From Prado023 sp964638055 (GTDB taxonomy: Bacteria; Actinomycetota; Actinomycetes; S36-B12; CAIYMF01), in NCBI GenBank assembly GCA_964638055.1, contig CAZWXF010000001.1, positions 62,001 through 126,000 of the forward strand: a DNA stretch of 64,000 bases. The letters run 5' to 3'. Positions 1 through 8,075 of this stretch are shown in pieces. The position numbers and the translations under genes were made by a program. The number at the start of each line of letters is the position of its first letter. Position 1 is the first letter of the stretch. The notes under the pieces were generated by a model. It did no database searches and was not told the origin of the DNA. It saw only the letters and a program-made list of their open reading frames with translations.

Positions 1-263
1 GCGACGCGCAGGCCCTCGCTGGGGAAGTCGTCGAAGCACAGGTCCAGCGAGGTCGCGCCCCGGACCTTGGCGCCGTCCTCGTACGGCACGAACTCTGCTC
101 CGGTGCCGGCGTCGGCAGAGGTCAGCGATGCCGCTTGGAGCAGCGCCTGATCGGTCACCCCCTGATCCAGGCGCGAGCATCCGCCCAGCCAGAGCGCGGC
201 TGCGGCAACTGCCAGCAGGGTGACCGGACCGCGGACCCGCCGCCATGAGTGCCAGCCGTCCAA
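1..263 (-). CDS. Partial secreted lipoprotein, C-terminus outside the window
   Basis: Reading leftward from a TTG at 263, an open frame runs off the window edge (87 codons visible). The N-terminus is a lipoprotein signal: a short Arg-containing head (WRRVR), a hydrophobic stretch (VTLLAVAAAALWL) and a lipobox LGGC that would place the lipidated Cys near residue 29. An AGGAGG ribosome site lies 6 nt before the TTG, which is why I chose this rare start. The mature part visible (SRLDQGVTDQALLQ, then a segment ending in a Cys) resembles no family I can name. It follows the PASTA kinase on the same strand with an 81-nt gap, so it may be cotranscribed. Function is unknown. Confidence 0.6.
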   Translation of the reverse strand, partial: MDGWHSWRRVRGPVTLLAVAAAALWLGGCSRLDQGVTDQALLQAASLTSADAGTGAEFVPYEDGAKVRGATSLDLCFDDFPSEGLRV

Positions 264-344
264 GCCCCGCCTCCTACCGCCGCGCCCCCCAGCGGGGTCA
301 GGCGAACCGTAGCCCGAAATCGACAGGAGAGGCCGGGTGCGGGG

Positions 345-2333
345 TCACACGACGTGGATCGTCACGGTGCTGCCCTTGGCGATCTGCTGCCCGCCCTTCG
401 GGTTCTGGGTCTGGACCAGGTTGAGCACTGCGAATCCGACCGGATAGTGGACGGACGCGACGAGACCAGCGCTCTGGATCGCGGAGATCGCCGCGTCCTT
501 GGACTTGCCGACGACGTTGGGAACAGTCACCATCGGCGGACCCTTGGAGACGACGAGCTCGACGGTGTCCCCGCGGTGGACCGTCGTGCCGCCCGTCGGG
601 TCCATGCTGATGACCAGGCCCTTGTCGACCGACTCGCTGTACTTGCTCTCGGTGTCGACCTTGAGGCCGAGATCCTTGAGCGTCTGCTCCGAAGCCTCCC
701 CGGACGCCCCGACCAGCACGGGCAGGACGACCGGTGCCGGGCCCTGGGAGACGACCACGGCCACCGCCGTGTCGCGCTTCGCGGACGCGCCGGACTTGGG
801 GTCGCTGCTGATGATGTGCCCGTTCTTGATCTTGTCGTCGTGTCCAGGGGTCTGGGCGCCCAGCACCATGTTCGCCGCGCCGAGGGCGATCTGGGCCTCC
901 TCCACGGTGAGGTTCTTCAGCTCGGGCACCGTGTACCGCTCGGGACCCTTGCTGACCGTGGCCTGGATCGTCGCGCCGTTGCGGGCGGAGCGGTTCGGGC
1001 CGGGCGAGGTCTCCATGATGTGGCCCTTGGCGACGTCCTCGCTGAAGGCCTCGGCGGTCGAGTCGAGCGCCAGGTTCACGGTCGCCAGCAGAGCGGTCGC
1101 CTCGGCGGGGGTCTTGCCGACCACGTCAGGGACCTTCACCCGGAGGAACGGGCCGAAGACGAGCACCAACAGTGCCACGGCGCTGAGCACGGCGATGGCT
1201 GCCAGCCACTTGGCGGCCCTTCGGCCACGGCGACGGCGCCGCCGTCCGCCGTCGTCCGGCGAGGTCTGGTGGCTGATCTCGGTGATCTGCTCGTCAGGAC
1301 CGGGCGCCATGCCGGCGAACGACGCAGCGGGCTGCTGGGGCGCGTCCGGTGAGCCCGCCCCGGAATGGGTGAGCGCCACGGCACCCAGCGCGGCCCCGGC
1401 CATCGCGTCCACGGGATCGTGCGTCGCCACCACCAGGGTGTCGGTGGGTGTCGGGGCCCAGGGGCCGGGCGGTGGCAGGGTCGAGCGGACCTGGCGCGTC
1501 GCGGCAAGGAAGGCGACGGCATCGGGGAATCGCTCGGCCGGGTCACGGCGGGTGGCGCGATGGACGAGCTCGTCCACGTCCTCGGGTATCCCCGACCGGA
1601 TCGACGAGGGCGCGGGAACCTGCTCGTGCACGTGCTTGTAGGCGACCTGCATGGGACCGGCGGCCGAGTAGGGGACCTGTCCGGTCACGAGCTCATAGAG
1701 GAGGATGCCGGCGCCGTAGACGTCCGAGCGGGCATCGGTGGGGCCCTCCTCCACCTGCTCGGGCGACAGGTAGGCGACGGTCCCCAGCAGGATGCCGCTG
1801 GTCGCCGACTCGGTGCTGGCTATGGCCCGGGCCAGTCCGAAGTCAGTCACCTTCACCCGGCCGTCCTCGGATATCAGGACGTTCTCGGGCTTGATGTCTC
1901 GGTGGATGTAGCCCGCGCGGTGCGCCGCGGCGAGGGCCTCCAGGACGGGGTCGAGCACGGCCAGGGCCTGGGAGGGCGGTAGCGGACCATGGGTCCGCAG
2001 CACGTCGCGGACCGTATGGCCGGGCACGTACTCCATCACGAGGTAGGTGACACCGAGGTCCGTGCCCTGGTCGTGCACGTGCACGACGTGGGGGCTGGTC
2101 AGGCGCGCGGCGGCCCGTGCCTCACGACCGAAGCGCTCGACGAAGGCAGGATCAGCGGCGAAGGACGCATGCATGACCTTGATCGCGACGGTGCGCTCCA
2201 GCCGGGTGTCGACCCCGCGGTAGACCATGGCCATGCCCCCGCGGGCGACCATCCCCTCGACCCGGTACCGGCCGTTGAGCACTCGCCCCAGGAGGGGATC
2301 CGGCTCGCTCGTGGCCGGGGGGGTCGAGGTCAC
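345..2333 (-). CDS. pknB: Ser/Thr protein kinase with four PASTA domains (PknB/Stk type)
   Basis: Membrane receptor-type kinase that senses muropeptides or lipid II outside and phosphorylates division and wall proteins inside. From the GTG at 2333 the protein is 662 aa. The kinase domain starts at about residue 20: glycine loop ARGGMAMVY, catalytic Lys in VAIKVM (about 52), HRDIKPEN (about 144-151), DFGLA (about 164-168). An acidic/basic linker with a poly-Arg run leads to one membrane helix (about 376-397), then four PASTA repeats to the C-terminus. I preferred this GTG over the upstream ATG at 2369 because TAGACT (2346-2341) lies 7 nt before it, the leaderless pattern. PknB proper is often next to pbpA/rodA; this paralogue sits beside isoprenoid and metF genes, so the exact orthologue name is less certain than the family. 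Confidence 0.9.
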   Translation of the reverse strand: MTSTPPATSEPDPLLGRVLNGRYRVEGMVARGGMAMVYRGVDTRLERTVAIKVMHASFAADPAFVERFGREARAAARLTSPHVVHVHDQGTDLGVTYLVMEYVPGHTVRDVLRTHGPLPPSQALAVLDPVLEALAAAHRAGYIHRDIKPENVLISEDGRVKVTDFGLARAIASTESATSGILLGTVAYLSPEQVEEGPTDARSDVYGAGILLYELVTGQVPYSAAGPMQVAYKHVHEQVPAPSSIRSGIPEDVDELVHRATRRDPAERFPDAVAFLAATRQVRSTLPPPGPWAPTPTDTLVVATHDPVDAMAGAALGAVALTHSGAGSPDAPQQPAASFAGMAPGPDEQITEISHQTSPDDGGRRRRRRGRRAAKWLAAIAVLSAVALLVLVFGPFLRVKVPDVVGKTPAEATALLATVNLALDSTAEAFSEDVAKGHIMETSPGPNRSARNGATIQATVSKGPERYTVPELKNLTVEEAQIALGAANMVLGAQTPGHDDKIKNGHIISSDPKSGASAKRDTAVAVVVSQGPAPVVLPVLVGASGEASEQTLKDLGLKVDTESKYSESVDKGLVISMDPTGGTTVHRGDTVELVVSKGPPMVTVPNVVGKSKDAAISAIQSAGLVASVHYPVGFAVLNLVQTQNPKGGQQIAKGSTVTIHVV

Positions 2334-2340
2334 GGCAGCC

Positions 2341-2346
2341 AGTCTA
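2341..2346 (-). promoter_or_regulatory. -10 element of the PASTA kinase gene (leaderless)
   Basis: Minus-strand TAGACT, followed by 7 nt and then the GTG at 2333. The spacing places transcription start at or next to the start codon. Confidence 0.5.
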
Positions 2347-2547
2347 GGAGCCGGCGCCACTGGAGCCATTCAGTGTCGCGCGTCGGAAATGCGTTCGTGC
2401 CTCCGCAACGGGGCCACTCACACCGCCGCCGTTCTCGTCGCTCGCCTCCCCAGGGCCAGTGGGGGCCACCAGCCCGACCCGCTCCTCCGCCTTGCGGTGC
2501 ACTCACCCACGCCGCGGAAGCATCGAACAACGTCCCGACGCCGACAC
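2347..2547. other. Divergent intergenic region with element-like sequence
   Basis: About 200 bp between the divergent kinase and reductase promoters, with no credible gene. The segment around 2440-2520 shares blocks with the interior of the inverted-repeat element at 63540-63707: GTCGCTCGCC, then GGGCCACCAGCCCGAC, then CCGCCTTGCG followed by TGCAC, in the same order and with an insertion of roughly 17 nt. No clear terminal inverted repeats were found here, so it may be a decayed relative. Confidence 0.4.
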
Positions 2548-2553
2548 TAGGCT
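2548..2553 (+). promoter_or_regulatory. -10 element of the FAD reductase gene
   Basis: TAGGCT, 8 nt before the GTG at 2562, in the CACTAGGCT context. Consistent with a leaderless mRNA. Confidence 0.45.
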
Positions 2554-2561
2554 TGTGGCGC

Positions 2562-3842
2562 GTGGCGGACGTGCTCGTGGTCGGCGGGGGACTGGCGGGC
2601 GTGCGCAGCTGCGAGCAGCTGCGGGCCGTGGGCTTCGAGGGCCGCATCACCCTGATGGGTTCCGAGGATGTGGCGCCGTACGACCGCCCGCCGCTGTCGA
2701 AGCAGCCCGGAGCCGATGTGGACCTGCGCTCGGCGATGGGCCTGGACGTCTTCGCGCTGGCCGACGAGGTCCGCCTGGGAACGCCGGCCAGATCGCTGGT
2801 CGCCCTGCGGGACGGGCGCTGGGCGGTCGAGTCCGACGAGGGCCTGATACCCGGCGACGCCGTGATCGTCGCGACCGGCGCCGAGCCCGTGATGCCGCGC
2901 CAGTGGCGCGAGGCGGGCGTCCGGACGATGCGGACCAGGGCGGACTCCCACCACTTCTGGGACCCGGTCGACCCCGCGTCCCGGCTCCTGATCATCGGGG
3001 GTGGCTGGATCGGCTGCGAGCTGGCAGCCACTGCTGCCGCGCGCGCCGGCTCGGTCCATCTGGTCGAGGCGGGCCCGCACGTGCTGGCAGAGCTGCCACA
3101 TCCGGCAGCCCGGTGGGTCGAGGACCTCCTGACCGGCATGGGAGTCAGCCTCCACCTCGGAGGCGTGGTGGAGGACGTGCGCCAGGACGGTGTGGACGTC
3201 GTGGCAGCCCTGGGGCGGGGCGACGATGCCATCGTGCTGCGGGGCGACATCGCCGTCGCCGGACTGGGTGTGCGACCCAGCACCGGCTGGCTGGCCGGAT
3301 CGGGCGTGCGACTCACCCCTGGCGGGGCGGTGGCGACCGATCCCTGGGGCCGGGCCAGCCAGCCGGGCGTGTTCGCCGTCGGCGACGCCGCCTCACGGTA
3401 CTCGGAGGTGCTTGGCCGGCGGCTGAGCTCCGGGCACTGGACCGAGGCGATGAAGGCCCCGGTCGTGGTGGCGGCGGCGGTCCGGGAATGGCTGGCTGCC
3501 GACCTCTCGTGGTGGGGCAGGACGCCTGCGGCGAAGGGCTGGGAAGGCATCGCCTACGTGTTCAGCGACCTCGGCGACGCCCGACTGCTGGTCCTCGGCG
3601 ACGCCGCCGGCCGCCACCCTCCCGACGGGCAGGAGGTGACCCATGTCTGGCGGGAGGACCGCGGATGGACCTGTTTCACCCTGAGCGGTGGGCGGCTCCT
3701 GGGCTTGGCCTCGACGCGGCCCCGTGACATCGTGGTGGCCCGCAGGGCCATGTCCTCGGACCCGCGGGGTGCTCCGCTCGTGAACCCCGAGGCGCTCGCG
3801 GACGCCTCGGCGGCGCCTGCGGCGATGTTCCTGAGACCCTGA
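2562..3842 (+). CDS. FAD/NAD(P)-dependent oxidoreductase, ferredoxin-reductase type
   Basis: A 426-aa flavoprotein of the pyridine nucleotide-disulfide oxidoreductase superfamily, predicted to pass electrons from NAD(P)H through FAD to a ferredoxin or similar carrier. It has an N-terminal FAD dinucleotide fold (VLVVGGGLAGVRSCEQL, residues about 3-19), the YDRPPLSK segment typical of ferredoxin and rubredoxin reductases, a second NAD(P)-binding fold (LLIIGGGWIGCELAATAAA), the FAD-contacting VFAVGDAAS motif, and a C-terminal reductase domain. No redox CxxC is present, which argues against a disulfide reductase. Start: the GTG right behind a TAGGCT box; the longer upstream frame has no family similarity. 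No ferredoxin gene is adjacent, so the partner is unknown. Confidence 0.85.
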   Translation: MADVLVVGGGLAGVRSCEQLRAVGFEGRITLMGSEDVAPYDRPPLSKQPGADVDLRSAMGLDVFALADEVRLGTPARSLVALRDGRWAVESDEGLIPGDAVIVATGAEPVMPRQWREAGVRTMRTRADSHHFWDPVDPASRLLIIGGGWIGCELAATAAARAGSVHLVEAGPHVLAELPHPAARWVEDLLTGMGVSLHLGGVVEDVRQDGVDVVAALGRGDDAIVLRGDIAVAGLGVRPSTGWLAGSGVRLTPGGAVATDPWGRASQPGVFAVGDAASRYSEVLGRRLSSGHWTEAMKAPVVVAAAVREWLAADLSWWGRTPAAKGWEGIAYVFSDLGDARLLVLGDAAGRHPPDGQEVTHVWREDRGWTCFTLSGGRLLGLASTRPRDIVVARRAMSSDPRGAPLVNPEALADASAAPAAMFLRP

Positions 3843-3883
3843 CGCATGAGCACGGCCCCCCCGCCGTGTGCGATGCTGCCGCA

Positions 3884-4366
3884 GTGAGTGATCCCGGGCC
3901 CGCGTTGAACAACCGGATCGCCCTGTGGCGCGAGGCGCCCGAGGCGGACGCCGCCGCGGAGCTGGCAGCGCTGCTCGACTGGGCCTCGGTGCTCATCGAC
4001 GTTCCCGAGGGTGGGGGCCGCAAGGAGTTCTTCGAGGCCTGTGCGCAGGCCTTCGGCTTCCCCGACTACTTCGATCACAGCTGGGATGCCTTCGAGGAGT
4101 GCCTGGAGTCGCAGGAGTTCGAGGAGGTCGAGGACCTCGACGACGCCGACGGGCTCCTGGTCCTGTGGTCGGGCTGGGGGCATCTCGCCGAGAACGAGCC
4201 CGAGGAGTTCGCAATCGCCCTGGACGTCTTCCGGAACATCCTGCGGTCGTGGGAGGGCACCGACCTGGCCGCTCGCGTGGTCCTCGTGGGCGACGGCCCG
4301 GAGCTGACCCACCAGCACCACGAGCTCATCCTCGAGGACGACTATCTGGACGCCGCCGACTTCTGA
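3884..4366 (+). CDS. Barstar-family protein (RNase inhibitor-like)
   Basis: A 160-aa acidic protein. Residues about 45-110 match the barstar fold: a helix with EFFEACAQAFGFPDYF, then the signature HSWDAFEECL (barstar: NWDALWDCL). Family members bind and block barnase-type RNases, the conserved Asp/Glu after the Trp plugging the RNase active site. The C-terminus is very acidic. No barnase-like ORF lies nearby, so it is an orphan inhibitor or has been repurposed. I chose the GTG at 3884 (VSDPGP) over the ATG at 3866 because the protein similarity begins later and GATGCT ends 6 nt upstream. It ends 25 nt inside the convergent mannosyltransferase gene. Confidence 0.75.
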   Translation: MSDPGPALNNRIALWREAPEADAAAELAALLDWASVLIDVPEGGGRKEFFEACAQAFGFPDYFDHSWDAFEECLESQEFEEVEDLDDADGLLVLWSGWGHLAENEPEEFAIALDVFRNILRSWEGTDLAARVVLVGDGPELTHQHHELILEDDYLDAADF

Positions 4367-5943
4367 GACGGCCGTCCGGGGGCCTGGACCACGAGGCTGG
4401 CCGCGCGCTGGCGCGCCGGCCCGTCCGCGGGCATCAGGGAGCGGTTGGTCGGGCCCAGGAGCAGGGTGAGGCCGTGCTGCGGCGGACGCAGCAGGACGAC
4501 TGCCACCACCGTCGCGGCCAGGACGGCGGCGATGCCGTCGCGCACATCCACGACGGTGTCGGCGGTCGCGTTCGACTCGGCCATCCCGTGCACGATCAGC
4601 ACGAGGGTCACCAGCAGCGCCAGCCGCAGTGCGCCGGCCCGCAGGCCCGTGGCCGCCAGCAGGGGCAGCGCCCAGAGCAGGTACCAGGGCTGCACGACCG
4701 GGCCCAGAGCCACCACGGCGAGGAGGGCCAGGGCCGCCCCGCGCACGGCGCTGCGGCCGTGCGGGGCGAGCACCAGGTACAGGTAGATCACCGCGCCCAC
4801 GAGCATGGCCAGGGCCCTGATCAACCCGACGGCGGTGTCGGTGCTCCCCAGTGAGATCCGCTCGAGCACCCAGCCCAGGATCATCCCGATGGCTGTCGAC
4901 GGGGACAGCCACGTCCGTACGGAGCCCGGGGTGCTCAGCGAGGCGACCCACCCGAGCCCGACGCGGGCGACCACCGACAGCGCGACGAAGACGATCAGGA
5001 CGAGCAGACCCGACCTGGCCCAGGCTGCGATCCGCTGCCACCAACCCGCCCGGACCCCGGCCCAGACGAGGCCGGCGAAGGGCAGCACGATCAGGGCGAT
5101 CGGCTTGACGGCTCCCGCCAGTCCGATCAGGACGATCCCTCGAACGGGAGAGCGATCGAGGCATCCGGCCAGGCCGGCCACGATCAGCCCGACCATCAGG
5201 GCGTCGTTGTGGGCCCCTGCGACGAAGTGCATGAGCACGAGCGGGTTGAGCACGGCCAGCCACAGTGCCGACGGCGCGTGGATGCCGTGGCGATGGGCGA
5301 GCTGGGGCACCTGGCGGACGAGCAGCATGACCCCGGTCAGGGCGACGAGCCGGAACAGGATGGCGCCGGCGTAGGCGTTCCGGCCGGCGACAGCGGCGAC
5401 GCCCTGCTCGATGAGCAGGAAGGCCGGACCGTAGGGCGTGGGTGCCTCGGCCCACAGGGGGTCCGCGCCGCTCTGGAACCATCCCGGCAGTGCCGAGACC
5501 CCCTGCTGGTACGGGCTGATGCCGGCGAGCAGCAGCTGGCCCTGGGCGTAGTAGGAGTAGGCGTCCCGGCTGAACAGCGGGGGCATGAGGATCAGGGGCG
5601 CGATCCAGATCGCGAGGATCCGCGCCAGCCGGGTCACGTCGGCCTCGTGCCCGTCCAGGACCGCGATCCCCAGTCGTAGCCACGCCTGCAGGAGGACCGC
5701 GACGCCCAGGAACACAGCGATGCGGGACAGGCCCGCGCCGGTCGTGGTCGCCCGCAGCCAGGTGACGATCGCAGCGTCCAGCAGCTGCGAGCTCGCCGGC
5801 AACCAGCCCACCCCGAGGGACCCCAGGAAGAGCAGCACGCTGCCCGCCATCCCCAGCAGGGCGTGGCTGCGGAAGCTCGGCGGTGGGGGCGGGGCCTCCG
5901 GCGCTGGCGGCAGGTCGAGCAGGTGCCGCTCGGGCGGGGGCAT
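4342..5943 (-). CDS. Polyprenol-phosphomannose-dependent alpha-1,6-mannosyltransferase (MptA/MptB-like)
   Basis: A 533-aa polytopic membrane protein of the GT-C type with around a dozen hydrophobic helices. It has an early extracytoplasmic loop with FSRDAYSYYAQGQLLLAGISPY; an acidic RDAYSY loop of this kind carries the catalytic acid in GT-C enzymes. Family members add alpha-1,6-mannose from polyprenyl-phosphomannose during lipomannan or related glycolipid synthesis on the outer face of the membrane. The N-terminus is Pro-rich and cytosolic. I chose the ATG at 5943 because a minus-strand TACCCT (5956-5951) sits 7 nt upstream. It is divergent from the polyprenyl synthase gene, which would make the lipid carrier precursor. 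The exact acceptor cannot be read from sequence. Confidence 0.8.
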   Translation of the reverse strand: MPPPERHLLDLPPAPEAPPPPPSFRSHALLGMAGSVLLFLGSLGVGWLPASSQLLDAAIVTWLRATTTGAGLSRIAVFLGVAVLLQAWLRLGIAVLDGHEADVTRLARILAIWIAPLILMPPLFSRDAYSYYAQGQLLLAGISPYQQGVSALPGWFQSGADPLWAEAPTPYGPAFLLIEQGVAAVAGRNAYAGAILFRLVALTGVMLLVRQVPQLAHRHGIHAPSALWLAVLNPLVLMHFVAGAHNDALMVGLIVAGLAGCLDRSPVRGIVLIGLAGAVKPIALIVLPFAGLVWAGVRAGWWQRIAAWARSGLLVLIVFVALSVVARVGLGWVASLSTPGSVRTWLSPSTAIGMILGWVLERISLGSTDTAVGLIRALAMLVGAVIYLYLVLAPHGRSAVRGAALALLAVVALGPVVQPWYLLWALPLLAATGLRAGALRLALLVTLVLIVHGMAESNATADTVVDVRDGIAAVLAATVVAVVLLRPPQHGLTLLLGPTNRSLMPADGPARQRAASLVVQAPGRPSQKSAASR

Positions 5944-5950
5944 GGGGGGC

Positions 5951-5956
5951 AGGGTA
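5951..5956 (-). promoter_or_regulatory. -10 element of the mannosyltransferase gene
   Basis: Minus-strand TACCCT followed by 7 nt and the ATG at 5943. Leaderless pattern, back to back with the promoter at 5999. Confidence 0.5.
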
Positions 5957-5998
5957 TCCGGGCCTGCGCGCGCATCCTGCCGCGCGAGCCCCACCCCC

Positions 5999-6004
5999 TA
6001 CTCT
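5999..6004 (+). promoter_or_regulatory. -10 element of the polyprenyl synthase-metF unit
   Basis: TACTCT followed by 7 nt and the ATG at 6012. Leaderless pattern. Confidence 0.5.
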
Positions 6005-6011
6005 TGCGCCC

Positions 6012-7082
6012 ATGGGCGACGGGTCTGCGCTGGCGCAGGAGCAGATGCTTGCCCGCGTCGACCACGTGCTCGGCGAGTTCCTCCAGGAGCAGGCCAAGCT
6101 GCTGGCCTCGATCTCCACCGAGCTGGAGCCCTTCGCGACGTGGTTGTCCGGGCTGCTGTCCGGGGGGAAGCGGCTGCGCCCGTCGTTCTGCATCTGGGGC
6201 TACGTCGCGGCGGGCGGGCACGACCTGCCGGCGGCGATGGGAGCGGCGGCCTCCCTGGAGCTGCTGCAGGCCGGTGCCCTGATCCACGACGATGTCATGG
6301 ACGCCTCCGACGTCCGACGCGGGATGCCCGCGGCGCACCGCTCGTTCGCCGAGCATCACCGGGCGGCCGGGTGGACGGGGACCTCACAGCGATTCGGCGA
6401 CGGCGTCGCGATCCTGCTCGGCGACATGGCCCTGTGCTGGGCCGACGAGCTGTTCGCCCGCTCCGGCTTCGACCCGGCGACGCTGGCCTCGGCGCGATGG
6501 GTCTTCGACATCATGCGGACCGAGGTCATGGCCGGCCAGGTCCTCGACCTCGTGGAGCAGGCCAGGGGCGGGGGCTCCGCGCGACGAGCCCTGCACGTCG
6601 TGCGGTTCAAGTCGGCCAAGTACACGATCGAGCGCCCGCTGCATCTGGGCGCTGCGCTGGCCGGGGCCGATCGCCGGCTGCTGGCCGCCCTCTCCGACTA
6701 CGGGCTTCCGCTGGGCGAGGCGTTCCAGCTGCGCGACGACATCCTGGGCGTCTTCGGCGACCCGGACACCACGGGCAAGCCGGCCGGCGACGACCTGCGT
6801 GAGGGCAAGCGCACGCTGCTGCTGGCCGAGGCTGCCCAGCGTGCGGACCCGGAGCAGGCATCAGTCCTGGCTGCCGGCATCGGCGTGCGGGATCTCTCCG
6901 ACGAACGGGTCGAGGAGCTTCGCTCCGTCATCATCGCCACGGGGGCCCGGGAGGAGGTCGAGTCGGTGATCACCGCTCGCACGCAGCAGGCGCTCACGGC
7001 GTTGGGCGCCATCGACGTGCCCGACGACGCTCGGGATGCTCTGGCCGGCCTGGCACTGGCCGCTACGGAGCGTCGGCACTGA
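6012..7082 (+). CDS. Polyprenyl (trans-isoprenyl) diphosphate synthase
   Basis: A 356-aa all-helical prenyltransferase that condenses isopentenyl diphosphate onto an allylic primer. The first aspartate-rich motif is DDVMD (residues 93-97) within LIHDDVMDASDVRRG; the second is DDILG (242-246). Both chelate the Mg-diphosphate. The GGKRLRP motif and a conserved Lys (RFKSAKYTIERP) are also present. Product chain length is not readable with confidence; geranylgeranyl or longer is typical of this actinobacterial family, which feeds menaquinone, carotenoid or lipid carriers. Start: the ATG 7 nt behind TACTCT. Its stop overlaps the metF start (TGATG), so the two are translationally coupled. Confidence 0.88.
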   Translation: MGDGSALAQEQMLARVDHVLGEFLQEQAKLLASISTELEPFATWLSGLLSGGKRLRPSFCIWGYVAAGGHDLPAAMGAAASLELLQAGALIHDDVMDASDVRRGMPAAHRSFAEHHRAAGWTGTSQRFGDGVAILLGDMALCWADELFARSGFDPATLASARWVFDIMRTEVMAGQVLDLVEQARGGGSARRALHVVRFKSAKYTIERPLHLGAALAGADRRLLAALSDYGLPLGEAFQLRDDILGVFGDPDTTGKPAGDDLREGKRTLLLAEAAQRADPEQASVLAAGIGVRDLSDERVEELRSVIIATGAREEVESVITARTQQALTALGAIDVPDDARDALAGLALAATERRH

Positions 7083-7954
7083 TGGGCCGGGACCTGCTCC
7101 GCGCGCTGGCCTCGGGTGAACCGCTGTTCAGCTTCGAGTTCTTCCCGCCCAGGACCGATGCCGGGGAGGTGCAGCTCTGGCAGGCGATCTCGGAGCTGGC
7201 ACCGCTGCGGCCGACGTTCGTCTCCGTCACCTACGGGGCCGGCGGGTCGACCCGTGACCGGACGGTGCGGATCACCAGCCGGATACAGGCCGAGACCGGG
7301 ATGACTGCCGTCGCCCACCTGACCTGTGTGGGGGCCAGCGTCGAGGAGCTCCAGGCGGTGCTGGCTCGCTACCGGGAGGAGGAGATCGGCAACCTGCTGG
7401 TGATCCGCGGCGATCCTCCGGGAGGGCCCGGGCAGCCGTGGACCTCCGTGCCGGGTGGCCTGGTCCACGCCGACGAGCTGGTCGCACTGGCCCGCCGGGA
7501 TGCGGACTTCACCGTCGGGGTGGCCGCCTTCCCCGAGGGGCATCCCGAGTCGGTCGACCTCGACCAGGACGCCCGGATCCTGGCAGCCAAGCAGGAGGCC
7601 GGGGCGAGCTTCGCCGTCACCCAGTTCTTCTTCCAGGCGAAGGACTACTTCACGCTGGTCGAGCGGGCCCAGCGCCACGGCGTGACGATCCCGATCATCC
7701 CCGGGCTGATGCCGGTGACCAACGTGGGCCAGATCCAGCGGTTCGCCGTGCTCTCGGGAGCGGCGTTCCCGGCCGACCTGGCCGAGCGGTTCCAGAAGGT
7801 GGCCGCCGACCCCGCGGCTGTCGTCGATCTGGGCATCGACGTGGCCACGGCGCTCGGGCAGGAGCTCCTGGACGGGGGAGCGCCGGGGCTGCACTTCTAC
7901 ACCCTGAACCGCTCCACTGCCACGCGCAGGATCTACGGGCGGCTGTCGGGCTAG
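7082..7954 (+). CDS. metF: 5,10-methylenetetrahydrofolate reductase
   Basis: A 290-aa TIM-barrel flavoenzyme that reduces 5,10-methylene-THF to 5-methyl-THF for methionine synthesis. The N-terminal signature SFEFFPPRT places the catalytic Glu at residue 19. Further family motifs are FVSVTYGAGGSTRDRT, HLTCVG, LVIRGDPPG and the QFFFQ segment. Length matches bacterial MetF (about 290-300). The ATG overlaps the stop of the polyprenyl synthase gene, a pairing also found in other actinobacteria. A gap of about 120 nt follows before the antiporter gene; I see no RNA switch in it. Confidence 0.93.
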   Translation: MGRDLLRALASGEPLFSFEFFPPRTDAGEVQLWQAISELAPLRPTFVSVTYGAGGSTRDRTVRITSRIQAETGMTAVAHLTCVGASVEELQAVLARYREEEIGNLLVIRGDPPGGPGQPWTSVPGGLVHADELVALARRDADFTVGVAAFPEGHPESVDLDQDARILAAKQEAGASFAVTQFFFQAKDYFTLVERAQRHGVTIPIIPGLMPVTNVGQIQRFAVLSGAAFPADLAERFQKVAADPAAVVDLGIDVATALGQELLDGGAPGLHFYTLNRSTATRRIYGRLSG

Positions 7955-8075
7955 CGCCGATGGCCACGGCCCGGCAGGATTCGGGGGTGAACCGCCCACC
8001 CGTCCGTGAGCAGCTGGGGAGCCGTGGCCCGGCTGCCGGTTCGGCTGCCCCGGCGTCGGCGGGACCCAGGGCCTG

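Noticed and set aside
3554..6193. An 879-codon minus-strand frame spanning three genes
   Set aside because: It crosses the barstar and mannosyltransferase genes in a different frame and contains Pro/Arg/Ala runs only.
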